Shown in pieces: positions 25,411-34,020 of a stretch of DNA of 64,000 nt; the stretch's first letter is position 1; each line of letters starts with the position of its first letter. The notes under the pieces are model-generated. The model saw only the letters and a program-made list of their open reading frames with translations. It had not been told where the DNA came from and ran no database searches. Made by a program: the position numbers and the translations under genes. The stretch comes from Cognatilysobacter tabacisoli (GTDB lineage Bacteria > Pseudomonadota > Gammaproteobacteria > Xanthomonadales > Xanthomonadaceae), in the NCBI RefSeq assembly GCF_003586305.1, contig NZ_QXJI01000001.1:1054001-1118000 (forward strand). Reading direction: 5' to 3'.

Positions 25411-26322
25411 TCACGCCGCCTTGCGCAGGGTGCGCTTGAACAGCGCCAGGGTCTTCTGCCACGCCGCGCGCGCGGCATCCTCGTCGTAGCGCGGCGTGGT
25501 GTCGTTGTGGAAGCCGTGCTGCGTGCCCGGCGGCTGGAACAGCTGGTACTTGACCTTGTGCGCCTTCAGCGCGGCCTCGTACTCGGGCCAGGCGGCATTG
25601 ATGCGCTCGTCGTTGGCGGCCAGCACCACCAGCAGCTCGGCCTTGATCTTCGGCACGTCCGCGGCCGGCGCCGGGCTGCCGTAGAACGGCGCGGCGGCGG
25701 CCAGGTCCGGCAGCTGGGTGGCGAGGAAGTTCGCGATCGCGCCGCCGTAGCAGAAGCCGACGACCCCGAGCCGGCCGTTGCCGCCGTCGATCGCCTTCAG
25801 CCACTTCGCCGACGCCACGAAGTCCTGCTTCGTCTTGGCCTGGTCCAGCTTCGGGAACAGCGCGCGCGCCTCGTCCTCGGTGCCCGGGTAGCCGCCGAGC
25901 GGGAACAGCGCATCCGGCGCGAACGCGATGAAGTCCTCGAGCGCGAAGCGGCGGGCCACGTCCTCGATGTGCGGGTTGAGGCCGCGGTTCTCGTGCACGA
26001 CCAGCACCGTCGGCAGCGGGCCCTTGGCCTTCGGCTTGGCGGGCTTGACCAGGTAGCCGCGGACCTTGCCGTAGCCATCGGGGGAATCGATCTCGACGTA
26101 CTCGGCGACGATGCGCTTGTCGTCCGGCGTGACCTGCTGCGCGAGCGCGAACTGCGGGGTCAGCGCGGCGAGCAGGCCGGCCGCGCCCGACGCGCCAACC
26201 GCGAACTTGCCGGCGCCGGCGAGGAACCCGCGCCGGTCGATGATGCCGTGCACGTACTGGTCGAACAGGCGCATCACTTCGGGGTGGAAATCGCTGGCCT
26301 TGGCGCGCGGTGCGGTCGACAT
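25411..26322 (-). CDS. dienelactone hydrolase family protein, Tat-type signal
   Basis: A 303-residue alpha/beta hydrolase. Residues ~28-50 carry a twin-arginine-like motif (DRRGFLAGAGKF) and hydrophobic core ending ALAQQ, so the enzyme is likely exported folded. The catalytic Cys is in 'VVGFCYGG' (DLH nucleophile GFCxGG), the Asp in 'LAANDERINAAW' and the His in 'GTQHGFHNDT'. The family opens lactone rings such as dienelactones from aromatic degradation, but other esterases share it. Upstream N-terminus from 26367 was rejected because conserved sequence starts at 26322. Confidence 0.88.
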   Translation of the reverse strand: MSTAPRAKASDFHPEVMRLFDQYVHGIIDRRGFLAGAGKFAVGASGAAGLLAALTPQFALAQQVTPDDKRIVAEYVEIDSPDGYGKVRGYLVKPAKPKAKGPLPTVLVVHENRGLNPHIEDVARRFALEDFIAFAPDALFPLGGYPGTEDEARALFPKLDQAKTKQDFVASAKWLKAIDGGNGRLGVVGFCYGGAIANFLATQLPDLAAAAPFYGSPAPAADVPKIKAELLVVLAANDERINAAWPEYEAALKAHKVKYQLFQPPGTQHGFHNDTTPRYDEDAARAAWQKTLALFKRTLRKAA

Positions 26323-26399
26323 GTCGAACTCCGTAAAGGTGGATGACGCGAGCGATGGGCCGAGCATAGCGGCCCGTCCGTGGCGACGATGACGACGCC

Positions 26400-26419
26400 T
26401 TCACCGCTGATACGGTGAA
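26400..26419 (-). terminator. hairpin after threonine synthase-like gene
   Basis: TTCACCG and CGGTGAA, a 7-base perfect stem with a six-base loop, start five bases beyond the stop of the threonine synthase-like gene. There is no T-tract after it on the minus strand. Confidence 0.35.
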
Positions 26420-26423
26420 TCGT

Positions 26424-27689
26424 TCAGACCAGATGCCGCAGAGCCGGCAGGTACTTTTCGGCCGAGCCGGTGTTGACCGCGACCACGCGCTCGCCGCGCC
26501 GGACCAGCCCGCGGTCGAGCAGCTGCGGCAGCGCCGCCAGGCACGCCGCGCCCTCCGGGCTGACCCACCCCGGCGCACCGCCGAGCGGATCGTCGCGCCA
26601 CAGCCGGGCGAACTCGGCGGCGGTGTCGTCCTCGCTGACCGCGACCGCCGCGCCGCCGCTGGCGCGGATGATCTGCAGCACGCGGAAATGGCCGACGCCG
26701 CCGGGCACGTTCAGCCCGGTCGACAGCGTGTGGCCGGCGGTGACGACGGTGGTGTCGTCGGCGCCGGACTCGAACGCGTTGACCAGCGGCGGGGTGACCT
26801 CGCTCTGCACGCAGACCATTCGCGGGCGCCGGCCGTCGATCAGCCCGAGCGCCTCGAGTTCGTCCCACGCCTTCCACATGCCGAGCACGCCGGTGCCGCC
26901 CCCGGTCGGGTAGACCACCACGTCGGGCAGCGACCAGCGCGTGTCGCCGGGCGGCGGCTCGGCCAGTTCGAGGCCCAGCGACTTCTTGCCCTCGACGCGC
27001 CAGCCGGGCTCCTGGAACGTCGCGACCGAGAACCAGCCGTGCGGGATGTACTTCTCCTTCAGGAGCGCACCGGACTCGCGGATCGTCGGCCCGGCGAACT
27101 CCAGGATCACGCGCTCCGGGTGGCGTCGCGCCGCGGCGGCGACGCTGCCCTGGATCGGCATCGGCGTGTCGTCCGGCATCGCCACGACCACCGACAGCCC
27201 GCCGGCCAGCGCGTAGCGCACCAGCGAGTCGCCGGCGTTGCCCTGGGTCGGCACCGCCAGCCGCGTGAGTCCGAGCCGCCGCGCCTGCGCGGCGACCATC
27301 GCCATGCCGCGGTCCTTGAAGCTCTGGGTCGGGTTGGCGCCGAAGCCGGGGTGCGCGCGGCCCTCGTCCTTCAGCTGCAGCGTGATGCCGGCGCTGCGCG
27401 CGACCGGGTGGCGCGCGTAGTCGAGCAGCGGCGTCGCGCCGCCGCCCAGCGGCACCAGGTGGCGCGCGTCGTCCGGGTCGTTGGCGTCGAGGGCCATCAG
27501 CGCGCCGAAGCGCCACAGGTCGCGCCGCGCGGGGCGGTACCACCCTGCGCCCGGCTGCTCGGCGCGCAGGCGCTCGAGGTCGAGCACCATCTCGACCGGC
27601 CGTCCGTCGACCGGGTCGAGGTTCATCGGCACGTCGTGCGGGTACTCGACGCCGGAGCCGAGGCCCCGCAGGCAGCGGACGTAGGACAT
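26424..27689 (-). CDS. threonine synthase-like PLP enzyme
   Basis: A 421-residue fold-type II PLP enzyme. The lysine that binds PLP lies in 'NPTQSFKDRGMAM' (~120-132), with 'LQLKDEGRAHPGFGANPT', 'TQGNAGDSLVRYALAG' and 'VVYPTGGGTGVLGMWKAWDEL' typical of the threonine synthase/TrpB superfamily. It should act on O-phosphohomoserine to give threonine, but the family includes diaminopropionate and other beta-eliminating enzymes, so the specific substrate is inferred. The N-terminal 'SYVRCLRGLGSGVEYPHDVP' resembles the zinc-free threonine synthase leader. Not in a homoserine operon here. Confidence 0.85.
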   Translation of the reverse strand: MSYVRCLRGLGSGVEYPHDVPMNLDPVDGRPVEMVLDLERLRAEQPGAGWYRPARRDLWRFGALMALDANDPDDARHLVPLGGGATPLLDYARHPVARSAGITLQLKDEGRAHPGFGANPTQSFKDRGMAMVAAQARRLGLTRLAVPTQGNAGDSLVRYALAGGLSVVVAMPDDTPMPIQGSVAAAARRHPERVILEFAGPTIRESGALLKEKYIPHGWFSVATFQEPGWRVEGKKSLGLELAEPPPGDTRWSLPDVVVYPTGGGTGVLGMWKAWDELEALGLIDGRRPRMVCVQSEVTPPLVNAFESGADDTTVVTAGHTLSTGLNVPGGVGHFRVLQIIRASGGAAVAVSEDDTAAEFARLWRDDPLGGAPGWVSPEGAACLAALPQLLDRGLVRRGERVVAVNTGSAEKYLPALRHLV

Positions 27690-27721
27690 GCAGTGGCGCT
27701 CCGGTGTTGGACGGACGGAGG

Positions 27722-29164
27722 TTACGGGGCTTCCGGGCCGTCGGGTGCGCGGCGCAGTCGGGCCAGGTCGTCGGCCAATCCCCGGTACGCCGCGTCGCGC
27801 GCCGCGCCGGCGGGCTGGCGCAGCACCCACGAGGGGTGCACCGTCACCAGCACCGGCGTGCCGTCGGAGGCGCGCTGCCAGCGCCCGCGTTCGGCCAGCA
27901 GCGCGACGCGGCGGCCCAGCACCGCCTCGGCCGCGGTGACGCCGAGGCAGACGATCCGCTCCGGGCGCAGCGCCGCGCGCTCGCGCCGCAGCCAGCCGGC
28001 GCACGCGGCCTGCTCGTCGCTGGACGCGCGCACGTGCAGGCGCACCTTGCCGCGGCGCTCGAACTTGAAGTGCTTGACCGCGTTGGTCAGGTACAGCAAC
28101 GCGCGATCGATGCCGGCGTCGGCCAGCGCGCGATCGAACAGTTGGCCGGCGGGACCGACGAAGGGCCGGCCGCGCAGGTCCTCCTGGTCGCCAGGCTGCT
28201 CGCCGACCACCATCACCCGCGCATCGGCCGGCCCCTCGCCGGCGACCGGCTGCGTCGCCGGCTGCCACAGCGGGCAGGCGCGGCATTCGGGCAACTGGGC
28301 CTTCAGCGCGGCCAGCGAGTCGCCTTCGCCCTCCAGCGCGGCGACCTGCTTCGCGGCGCGCGCGACCATCGCCGGCTTGCGCGTCGGCTGCGCGTCACGC
28401 TCGGCCATCTCGCGCACGCGCTGGCCGGCCTCGCGAACCAGCGTCGGCAGGCGGTGAACCTCGGGCAGGTGGCGCCAGTACTTGACCGGCATCTCCTGCC
28501 GCATCATCCGCGTGTTGAGGCGTGCCGGATTGAAGATGTGCGCGTAGTACGCCTGCCACAGCGCCTCGTGCGCGTCGTCGGCGGGGGCCTCGTCGGGACG
28601 GGCCCCGCCGCCGAACTGCAGCGACTCACCGTCCCAGATCGCGCGCCGGTACGGGGTCAGGATCGCCCAGCGCATGCCGGCAAAGCGGCGCATGAAGAAC
28701 GGCGCGGCGAGGTCGACGATGTGGTGCTCGGGCTCGAACCACGCGATGTACGCCTCATGCTCGCCAGGCACGGCGCGGAAGCGCACGAACGCCTTCATCT
28801 TGTGCACGTCGCGACGGACGGCCTTCTCCAGTTCGCGCACCCGGTGGACGTCGGCGTCGAGCGCGTTGCCGAGCAGGCGCGGCTCGCCGTTCGCCAGCCG
28901 CCACAGCAGCCGATACAGCAGCGCGTGGCGGTGCGGATCGCGGTGGGCGAGCACGCGCGCGGCGCTGGCGAGGAACTCGCCCGGCACCGCGGGCGCGTCG
29001 CGCACGGGCGGCAGCGCGGTCACCGGCGTCGGCGCGAGCAGCGACGGCGCGGCGTCGTCGCTCCAGTCGATCTGCGCCGGTTCAACCCCCGCCTGCAGCG
29101 CCGCGCGCGCCTGCGTTCGCCAGGCGTCGAGGTCCCACGGTGGATCGACCCGCGCGGCGTACAC
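27722..29164 (-). CDS. UdgX uracil-DNA-binding protein with N-terminal DUF4130 domain
   Basis: A 480-residue fusion. The N-terminal ~270 residues form the DUF4130 (SAM-associated) domain; the C-terminal ~190 residues are a family of uracil-DNA glycosylases with 'CPLWQPATQPVAGEGPADARVMVVGEQPGDQED' (motif A) and 'NAVKHFKFERRGKVRLH' (R-loop). The His of 'RLH' is the residue that links covalently to uracil-excised DNA in UdgX. Motif B is 'VHPSWVLR', one residue off the usual HPSAxLR. It starts 4 bases upstream of... the radical SAM gene end (3-base gap), the well-known repair gene pair. Cellular role: trapping uracil in DNA. Confidence 0.87.
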   Translation of the reverse strand: MYAARVDPPWDLDAWRTQARAALQAGVEPAQIDWSDDAAPSLLAPTPVTALPPVRDAPAVPGEFLASAARVLAHRDPHRHALLYRLLWRLANGEPRLLGNALDADVHRVRELEKAVRRDVHKMKAFVRFRAVPGEHEAYIAWFEPEHHIVDLAAPFFMRRFAGMRWAILTPYRRAIWDGESLQFGGGARPDEAPADDAHEALWQAYYAHIFNPARLNTRMMRQEMPVKYWRHLPEVHRLPTLVREAGQRVREMAERDAQPTRKPAMVARAAKQVAALEGEGDSLAALKAQLPECRACPLWQPATQPVAGEGPADARVMVVGEQPGDQEDLRGRPFVGPAGQLFDRALADAGIDRALLYLTNAVKHFKFERRGKVRLHVRASSDEQAACAGWLRRERAALRPERIVCLGVTAAEAVLGRRVALLAERGRWQRASDGTPVLVTVHPSWVLRQPAGAARDAAYRGLADDLARLRRAPDGPEAP

Positions 29165-29167
29165 GCG

Positions 29168-30424
29168 TCAGCCGAACAGGCTGGCCTGCCGCGGCGCCGG
29201 CGCAAGCTGGGCGCGCAGCGCGTCCGGACGCTCGAGCCGCGCGCCCGGGTGGTGGTCGAGCACCTGCACGAACGGCAGCACCTTCTTCAGCGGCGCGCGC
29301 AGCCGGGTCAGGTCGTCGAGCCGAAGCCGCCCGTGCCGGCGCGCGCCAAGGATGCGCTTGACGCTCGACGTGCCCAGCCCCGGCACGCGCAGCAGGCGCT
29401 CCTTCGGCGCGGTGTTGAGGTCGACCGGAAAGCACTCGGGGTGGCGCAGCGCCCACGCGAGCTTTGGGTCGATGTCCAGGTCGAGCAGCGTCGCCGTGCC
29501 GTCGGCCGCGCGCGGCGCGATCTCGTCGACGTCGAACTCGTAGAAGCGCAGCAGCCAGTCCGCCTGGTACAGCCGGTGCTCGCGCACCAGCGGCGGCGCC
29601 TTCAATGGCAGCACCACCGACGCGTCCGGGATCGGACTGAACGCGGAGTAGTAGACGCGTCGAAGCCGGTAGTTGCCGTACAGCGCGACGCTGGTGTCGA
29701 GCACGTCGCGATCGTCCGCCGCGTCGGCGCCGACGATCATCTGGGTGCTCTGCCCGGCCGGCGCGAATCGAGGCGGCTTCGCCTTGCGCACCGGCGTGGC
29801 CTTGCGCTGCTCCTTGGCCTCCTCGATGCGCCAGCGCAGCTGGCCCATCGCGCCGCGGATGCCGGTCGCGTTCTTCTCCGGCGCGAGCTTCTTCAGCCCG
29901 CCCTCGGTCGGCAGCTCGACGTTGATGCTGAGGCGGTCGGCGTAGCGGCCGGCCTGCGCCAGCAGCTCGGGCGACGCCTCCGGGATTGTCTTGAGGTGGA
30001 TGTAGCCGCGGAACTGGTGATCCTCGCGCAGGCTGCGCGCGACCTCGACCATCTGTTCCATCGTGTGGTCGCCGCTCTTGAGGATGCCGCTGGAGAGGAA
30101 CAGCCCCTCGATGTAGTTGCGCTTGTAGAAGTCGAGCGTGAGGTCGACGACTTCCTCGGTCGTGAAGCGCGCCCGGCGCACGTTGCTCGATACGCGGTTG
30201 ACGCAGTACGCGCAGTCGTAGATGCAGAAATTAGTCAGCAGGATCTTCAGCAGCGACACGCAGCGCCCGTCGGGCGTGTACGAGTGGCAGATGCCCATCC
30301 CCTCGGTGCTGCCGACGCCGCCGCCCTTGCCGAGCGAATTGCGCTTGCCGGCGCCGCTGGACGCGCACGACGCGTCGTACTTGGCGGCATCGGCGAGGAT
30401 CGAGAGCTTGTCGAGGACGTTCAT
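29168..30424 (-). CDS. putative DNA-repair radical SAM protein
   Basis: A 418-residue radical SAM protein. The Fe4S4 cluster motif is CIYDCAYC (~67-74) within 'LLTNFCIYDCAYCVNRVSS'. The N-terminus 'LDKLSILADAAKYDASCASSG' and the C-terminal helix-hairpin-helix DNA-binding segment (NTAPKERLLRVPGLGTSSVKR, ~335-355) are the hallmarks of the family paired with DUF4130/UdgX. It is believed to act on damaged or modified DNA bases, but the reaction is unknown. It is three bases upstream of UdgX on the minus strand, so they are co-transcribed. Confidence 0.88.
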   Translation of the reverse strand: MNVLDKLSILADAAKYDASCASSGAGKRNSLGKGGGVGSTEGMGICHSYTPDGRCVSLLKILLTNFCIYDCAYCVNRVSSNVRRARFTTEEVVDLTLDFYKRNYIEGLFLSSGILKSGDHTMEQMVEVARSLREDHQFRGYIHLKTIPEASPELLAQAGRYADRLSINVELPTEGGLKKLAPEKNATGIRGAMGQLRWRIEEAKEQRKATPVRKAKPPRFAPAGQSTQMIVGADAADDRDVLDTSVALYGNYRLRRVYYSAFSPIPDASVVLPLKAPPLVREHRLYQADWLLRFYEFDVDEIAPRAADGTATLLDLDIDPKLAWALRHPECFPVDLNTAPKERLLRVPGLGTSSVKRILGARRHGRLRLDDLTRLRAPLKKVLPFVQVLDHHPGARLERPDALRAQLAPAPRQASLFG

Positions 30425-30463
30425 TCGGCAGTGGACCGCGGGGCACCCGATTGTCCATACGCG

Positions 30464-30484
30464 CGTCTCAGCCCGTGAGACGCA
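30464..30484. terminator. perfect 8-bp hairpin upstream of radical SAM gene
   Basis: GCGTCTCA and TGAGACGC pair perfectly around a 5-base loop in the 112-base gap between the DksA-like gene's stop (30537) and the radical SAM start (30424). It could terminate the DksA-like transcript, although no T-tract follows, or be an operator. Confidence 0.3.
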
Positions 30485-30536
30485 CCCGCGCCGAAACCGA
30501 ACAGTTCAGCTCCGCCGCCAGACGCGGCGCCGCCGC

Positions 30537-30803
30537 TCAACGCAGCTGGCTGTCCTTGCTGCCGCGGCGGTTGTAGCCGGCGCTGGGCCCGTCCTCGCGA
30601 TCGTGCGCTTCCTGGCACGGCACGCACAGGCGCACGCCCGGCATCGCCTTGCGCCGTGCTTCGGGAATCGACGCGTCGCACTCCTCGCAGCGCTCCAGCC
30701 CGGGGCCGGTCGGCAGCTGGCTGCGCGCGCGCTTGATCGCGTCCTTGACGGTCGCATCGATCTGGTCCTGCACCGCGCCGTCGCCCGCCCATCCGGTCGC
30801 CAT
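30537..30803 (-). CDS. DksA/TraR-type zinc finger protein (YbiI-like)
   Basis: An 88-residue protein with one C4 zinc finger, CEEC-x17-CVPC (residues ~39-63), in the DksA/TraR C-terminal pattern: 'CEECDASIPEARRKAMPGVRLCVPCQEAHD'. Much shorter than DksA (~150) and lacking its coiled coil, so it matches the YbiI/TraR-like group, whose members may bind RNA polymerase or DNA. Basic C-terminus ends SKDSQLR. It is a separate transcript from the radical SAM gene downstream by 112 bases. Confidence 0.88.
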   Translation of the reverse strand: MATGWAGDGAVQDQIDATVKDAIKRARSQLPTGPGLERCEECDASIPEARRKAMPGVRLCVPCQEAHDREDGPSAGYNRRGSKDSQLR

Positions 30804-30965
30804 GGCCGCTGCCCTCTTCGCTTCGATAAGGTGGATTTATGGGTCGCAGTGCGTGATGCAAGGGTCGTCGCCCGCTTCCACCGCGGGCGCGAAGTGCGAC
30901 GGGGTTCAGCGCCATCCGGCGTCGAGCGGGTAGTCTGTGCGCCCCACCTGAAGCCTTCATCGACC

Positions 30966-31268
30966 ATGCTGCGACCGATCCTGCTCTGCGCCCTGCTGGC
31001 CCTCGCTTCCGCCCCCGTGGCCGCCAGCAGCTTCGGCGGTTCGTCGGCCGGCTCCTCGGCCGCCGGCTCGTCGGCCTCGTCCGGCAGCTCGTCGGGCGAC
31101 GACAAGGTGGTGCTGCAGGCGCGCGACGACGCGGCCAGCTTCGTCGCCAGCAACGGCCGCATCCGCGGCGCCCAGCTCGAGGCCGCGCTGCGCCAGCTGC
31201 GCGAGCGCAACGCCGACGCGCGCCGCGCCAGCGACATGGAGCTGGCGCAGGCCATCCTCGCGCTGTGA
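30966..31268 (+). CDS. DUF2388 (TIGR02448-type) small exported protein
   Basis: A 100-residue protein with a signal peptide (MLRPILLCALLALASAPVAAS). A Ser/Gly-rich linker (~22-48) is followed by the family core 'VVLQARDDAASFVASNGRIRGAQLEAALRQLRER' and a 'ASDMELAQAILAL' end, which I recall from a small Pseudomonas/Xanthomonas family. Function unknown. Its stop overlaps the GTG start of the DUF4105 gene by four bases (31265-31268), so the two are translated together. The Ser/Gly linker is a low-complexity block of simple repeats. Confidence 0.85.
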   Translation: MLRPILLCALLALASAPVAASSFGGSSAGSSAAGSSASSGSSSGDDKVVLQARDDAASFVASNGRIRGAQLEAALRQLRERNADARRASDMELAQAILAL

Positions 31269-33121
31269 TCGCGCGGCACCGGCTTCGCCCGCCGCGGGCG
31301 TGGCCGCTGCTCGCCCTGCTGTGGCTGGTTGCGACGGCCCAAGCCAGCCCCTCGATCGCGACCCACCCGCGCGACCTGACGCCGGCGCAGCTCGCGGCGT
31401 CGGCCGGGCTGATCGACGACGTGCTCCAGCGCCTGCCGCCGCAGTGGGCGACGGCGTTGGAACGACCGCTGCAGCTGCACTGGGACGACGACCTGCCCGA
31501 CGGCGTGCACGGCCGCGCGCGCGGCGACCGCATCGCGCTGCGCCGTTCGCTGCTGGACGGCTGGATGGCGCACCTGCGGGATGTCAACGCGGACCGGTCC
31601 GCGACCGATCCCGACGCCCGTGCGGCGCGCGCTGCACTGCTGCACGAGCTCGCACACGTCTACGACCGCAGCCGCGCCGGCGGCCTGTCGCGCGACCCTC
31701 GCCTGCTCGACCTGGCCGGCTGGCAGGTGCGGCCGCTCGCCGCAGGGCTGCGCACCCGGCGCAGCGCCTTCTCCGACCGCAGCCCCGATCCGTACGAGCT
31801 GGCCACGCCGCGCGAATTCGTCGCGGTCAACCTCGAGCATTTCGTGCTCGATCCCGAGTACGCGTGCCGGCGCCCGGCGCTGCATGCTCACTTCGCTGCG
31901 CGGACCGGCTCGTCGCGCCCCGCGCCGCCGTGCCCGCCCGACCTGCCGTTCGTGCAGGCCGACGCCGAGACCGAAGCGTCGCCGCTGCTCGCGATCGACC
32001 CGGCCCGCGTCCACGCGGTCGACTACCTGCTGGCCGAGGCCAACGCGCGGCCGATGAGCCGCTGGGGCCACAGCATGCTGCGGCTGGTGATCTGCGCACC
32101 GGGCCGCGCGCCGGGGCCGGACTGCCGGCTCGACCTGGCCCACCACCGGGTGCTGTCGTTCCGCGCGTTCGTCGACGACGTGCAGATCTCGAGCTGGCGC
32201 GGCCTGACCGGCGACTATCCGTCGCGGCTGTTCGTGCTGCCGCTGTCGCAGGTGATCGACGAGTACACCAAGGTCGAGCTGCGCGGCCTGCAGTCGATCC
32301 CGCTAGACGTGTCGCGCGACGAGATCGCCACGCTGCTCGAGCGCGCGGCGCAGCTGCACTGGAGCTACGACGGCCGCTATTACTTCGTCGGCAACAACTG
32401 CGCGGTCGAGACGTACAAGCTGCTGCATGATGGGGTGCCGCGGCTGGCCGCGGCCGGCCTGTCGAGCATCACTCCGACCGGCCTGCTGCGCCGGCTGGAG
32501 CGCGCCGGCATCGCCGATCCGCGCGTACTGGACGACCGCGACGAGGCGCTGCGGCTGGGCCACTACTTCGAACCGCTGAGCGACCGCTACCAGGCGATGC
32601 TCGACGCGGCGCGCGCGTCGCTGCCTCTGCCGCAGGCGCGGGTCGAGGACTGGCTGGCACTGCCGCCCGCCGAGCGCGCGCCGTGGATCGCGCAGGCCGA
32701 TCTGCGCGCCGGCGCGGCGCTGCTGCTGCTCGAGCAGGCCGCCCTGCGCCGCGAGCAGCTGCTGGCGCGCGACGCGCTCAAGCGCCGGCTGCTGGGAACC
32801 GCCGCGCCCGAGCGCGCCAGCGCGGCTGCAACGCTCGACGAGCTGCTCGCGATCGAAGGCCTGCTCAGCCGACCGGCGATGCTGGTCCCGGGCGCGGGCT
32901 ACGGCGTGCCGCAGCGCGCCGAACGCGGGATGCTGGCGGTCGGCAGCGACGCGCGTGCCGCGCAGTGGCGCCAGCGCAGCGCGCAGCTGCACCGCGAAGG
33001 ACGCCAGTGGCTCGAACCGGCGCGGCGCGCCGCGCTCGATGCGACCGAGGCCAACGTCGACGCGCTCGGCCAGCGCGTGCGCACGCTGCACGAGCAGGCC
33101 GGCGGCCTGCGCCTGCGCTGA
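31265..33121 (+). CDS. DUF4105 / Lnb-like periplasmic protein
   Basis: A 618-residue exported protein, start GTG 31265, with a signal peptide of ~27 residues (LLALLWLVATAQA). The DUF4105 core (~residues 230-400) has 'MSRWGHSMLRLVICAP' and 'NNCAVETYKLL', with conserved His and Cys of a thiol-hydrolase-like fold found also in Lnb, a lipoprotein N-acyltransferase of Gram-positive bacteria. An N-terminal helical region and a C-terminal ~200-residue helical region flank it. In Pseudomonas and xanthomonads it is usually beside the DUF2388 gene, as here. Real reaction unknown; acylation or hydrolysis is possible. Confidence 0.85.
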   Translation: MIARHRLRPPRAWPLLALLWLVATAQASPSIATHPRDLTPAQLAASAGLIDDVLQRLPPQWATALERPLQLHWDDDLPDGVHGRARGDRIALRRSLLDGWMAHLRDVNADRSATDPDARAARAALLHELAHVYDRSRAGGLSRDPRLLDLAGWQVRPLAAGLRTRRSAFSDRSPDPYELATPREFVAVNLEHFVLDPEYACRRPALHAHFAARTGSSRPAPPCPPDLPFVQADAETEASPLLAIDPARVHAVDYLLAEANARPMSRWGHSMLRLVICAPGRAPGPDCRLDLAHHRVLSFRAFVDDVQISSWRGLTGDYPSRLFVLPLSQVIDEYTKVELRGLQSIPLDVSRDEIATLLERAAQLHWSYDGRYYFVGNNCAVETYKLLHDGVPRLAAAGLSSITPTGLLRRLERAGIADPRVLDDRDEALRLGHYFEPLSDRYQAMLDAARASLPLPQARVEDWLALPPAERAPWIAQADLRAGAALLLLEQAALRREQLLARDALKRRLLGTAAPERASAAATLDELLAIEGLLSRPAMLVPGAGYGVPQRAERGMLAVGSDARAAQWRQRSAQLHREGRQWLEPARRAALDATEANVDALGQRVRTLHEQAGGLRLR

Positions 33122-33206
33122 GCGGCGTCGCGTCGATCCGGCGGCGCTGGCCGCCCGCGTCGCGATCCGGCGTTGGCTAGGGTTCCCTCCCGCGGAGCTC
33201 CACGAC

Positions 33207-33548
33207 ATGGCCGAGTTGACCCTGCACGCCAAGGCGGACCACGCCTACGAACCCGCCGACGGCGTCTCGCGCGTGTTCCTGACGGTCAAGGTGCGCCTGC
33301 CCGACGGCAAGCCGGTCAAGGGCCTGGGCACCAAGGATTTCGCGGTGTGGCGCGGCATGCAGGCATGGGACGTCGACCTGGCGGTGCCGCTCGACGAAGC
33401 GGACATGCCGGGCATCTATTCGCTCACGATGCGCGACCTGCTGCCGTCCAGCTTCAAGGGCCAGGTCGCGTTCGTGGTCCACGCGCGCAAGACCATCGGC
33501 CGCACCACCGCGAAGGGCTGGGGGCTGGCGGACCTGGTCAAGCTGTAG
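33207..33548 (+). CDS. hypothetical protein, 113 aa
   Basis: A 113-residue protein, no signal or membrane segment. 'MAELTLHAKADHAYEPADGVSRVFLTVKVRLPDGKPVKGLGTKDFAVWR' reads as a beta-sandwich-type start (Ig/Big_1-like: repeated alternation of polar/hydrophobic residues), ending 'GWGLADLVKL'. The 'VKVRLPDGKPVKGL' phrase resembles invasin/Big-1 or Ig domains in which a gene product gives a 'free' extension. I cannot assign a family. It lies between the DUF4105 gene (85 bases upstream) and a convergent Lrp gene. A GGAG site sits 11 bases before the ATG. Confidence 0.65.
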   Translation: MAELTLHAKADHAYEPADGVSRVFLTVKVRLPDGKPVKGLGTKDFAVWRGMQAWDVDLAVPLDEADMPGIYSLTMRDLLPSSFKGQVAFVVHARKTIGRTTAKGWGLADLVKL

Positions 33549-33590
33549 CGACGCGCCGAAGACCGCGTCGAGCGGGCCGCCCGCGCCGCG

Positions 33591-34010
33591 CTAGCCGCGA
33601 AAGCTCTGCAGGTGCAGGCTGGTCTCGGTCGCGCTGATGCCCTTGACCTTGCGGATGCGCTCGAGCGCCGCGGCCAGCTCGGCCAGGCTGCCGACCCGCA
33701 GCTCGGCCAGCAGGTCCCAGCGCCCGTTGGTGTCGTGCAGCGCGGCGACGCCGGGCTCGCCGAGCAGTGCGCGGATGACCGACTGCTGGTTGCCTTCGAC
33801 CGCGATGCCGGTCCACGCGACGATCTCATCCGGAGACGCATCTGGGCGCAGCCTCACGGTGTAGCCGACGATGATGCCGTCGCGCTCGAGCCGCGCGATG
33901 CGGTTGGTGACGGTCCCGCGCGACACCTTCAGCGCCTGCGCGAGTTCGGCGATCGAGGCGCGGGCGTTGGCGCGCAGGCGGGCGATGAGCTGCTGGTCGA
34001 GGGCGTCCAT
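33591..34010 (-). CDS. Lrp/AsnC-family transcriptional regulator
   Basis: A 139-residue regulator. An N-terminal winged helix-turn-helix 'MDALDQQLIARLRANARASIAELAQALKVSRGTVTNRIARLERDGII' precedes a RAM effector-binding domain (~65-139, 'VRALLGEPGVAALHDTNGRWDLLAELRV' region). The family responds to amino acids and usually controls an adjacent operon. It diverges from an ornithine cyclodeaminase gene, so ornithine, proline or another amino acid is a likely signal. The 143-base gap contains an inverted repeat of the expected size. Confidence 0.92.
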   Translation of the reverse strand: MDALDQQLIARLRANARASIAELAQALKVSRGTVTNRIARLERDGIIVGYTVRLRPDASPDEIVAWTGIAVEGNQQSVIRALLGEPGVAALHDTNGRWDLLAELRVGSLAELAAALERIRKVKGISATETSLHLQSFRG

Positions 34011-34020
34011 TTGGACATAT

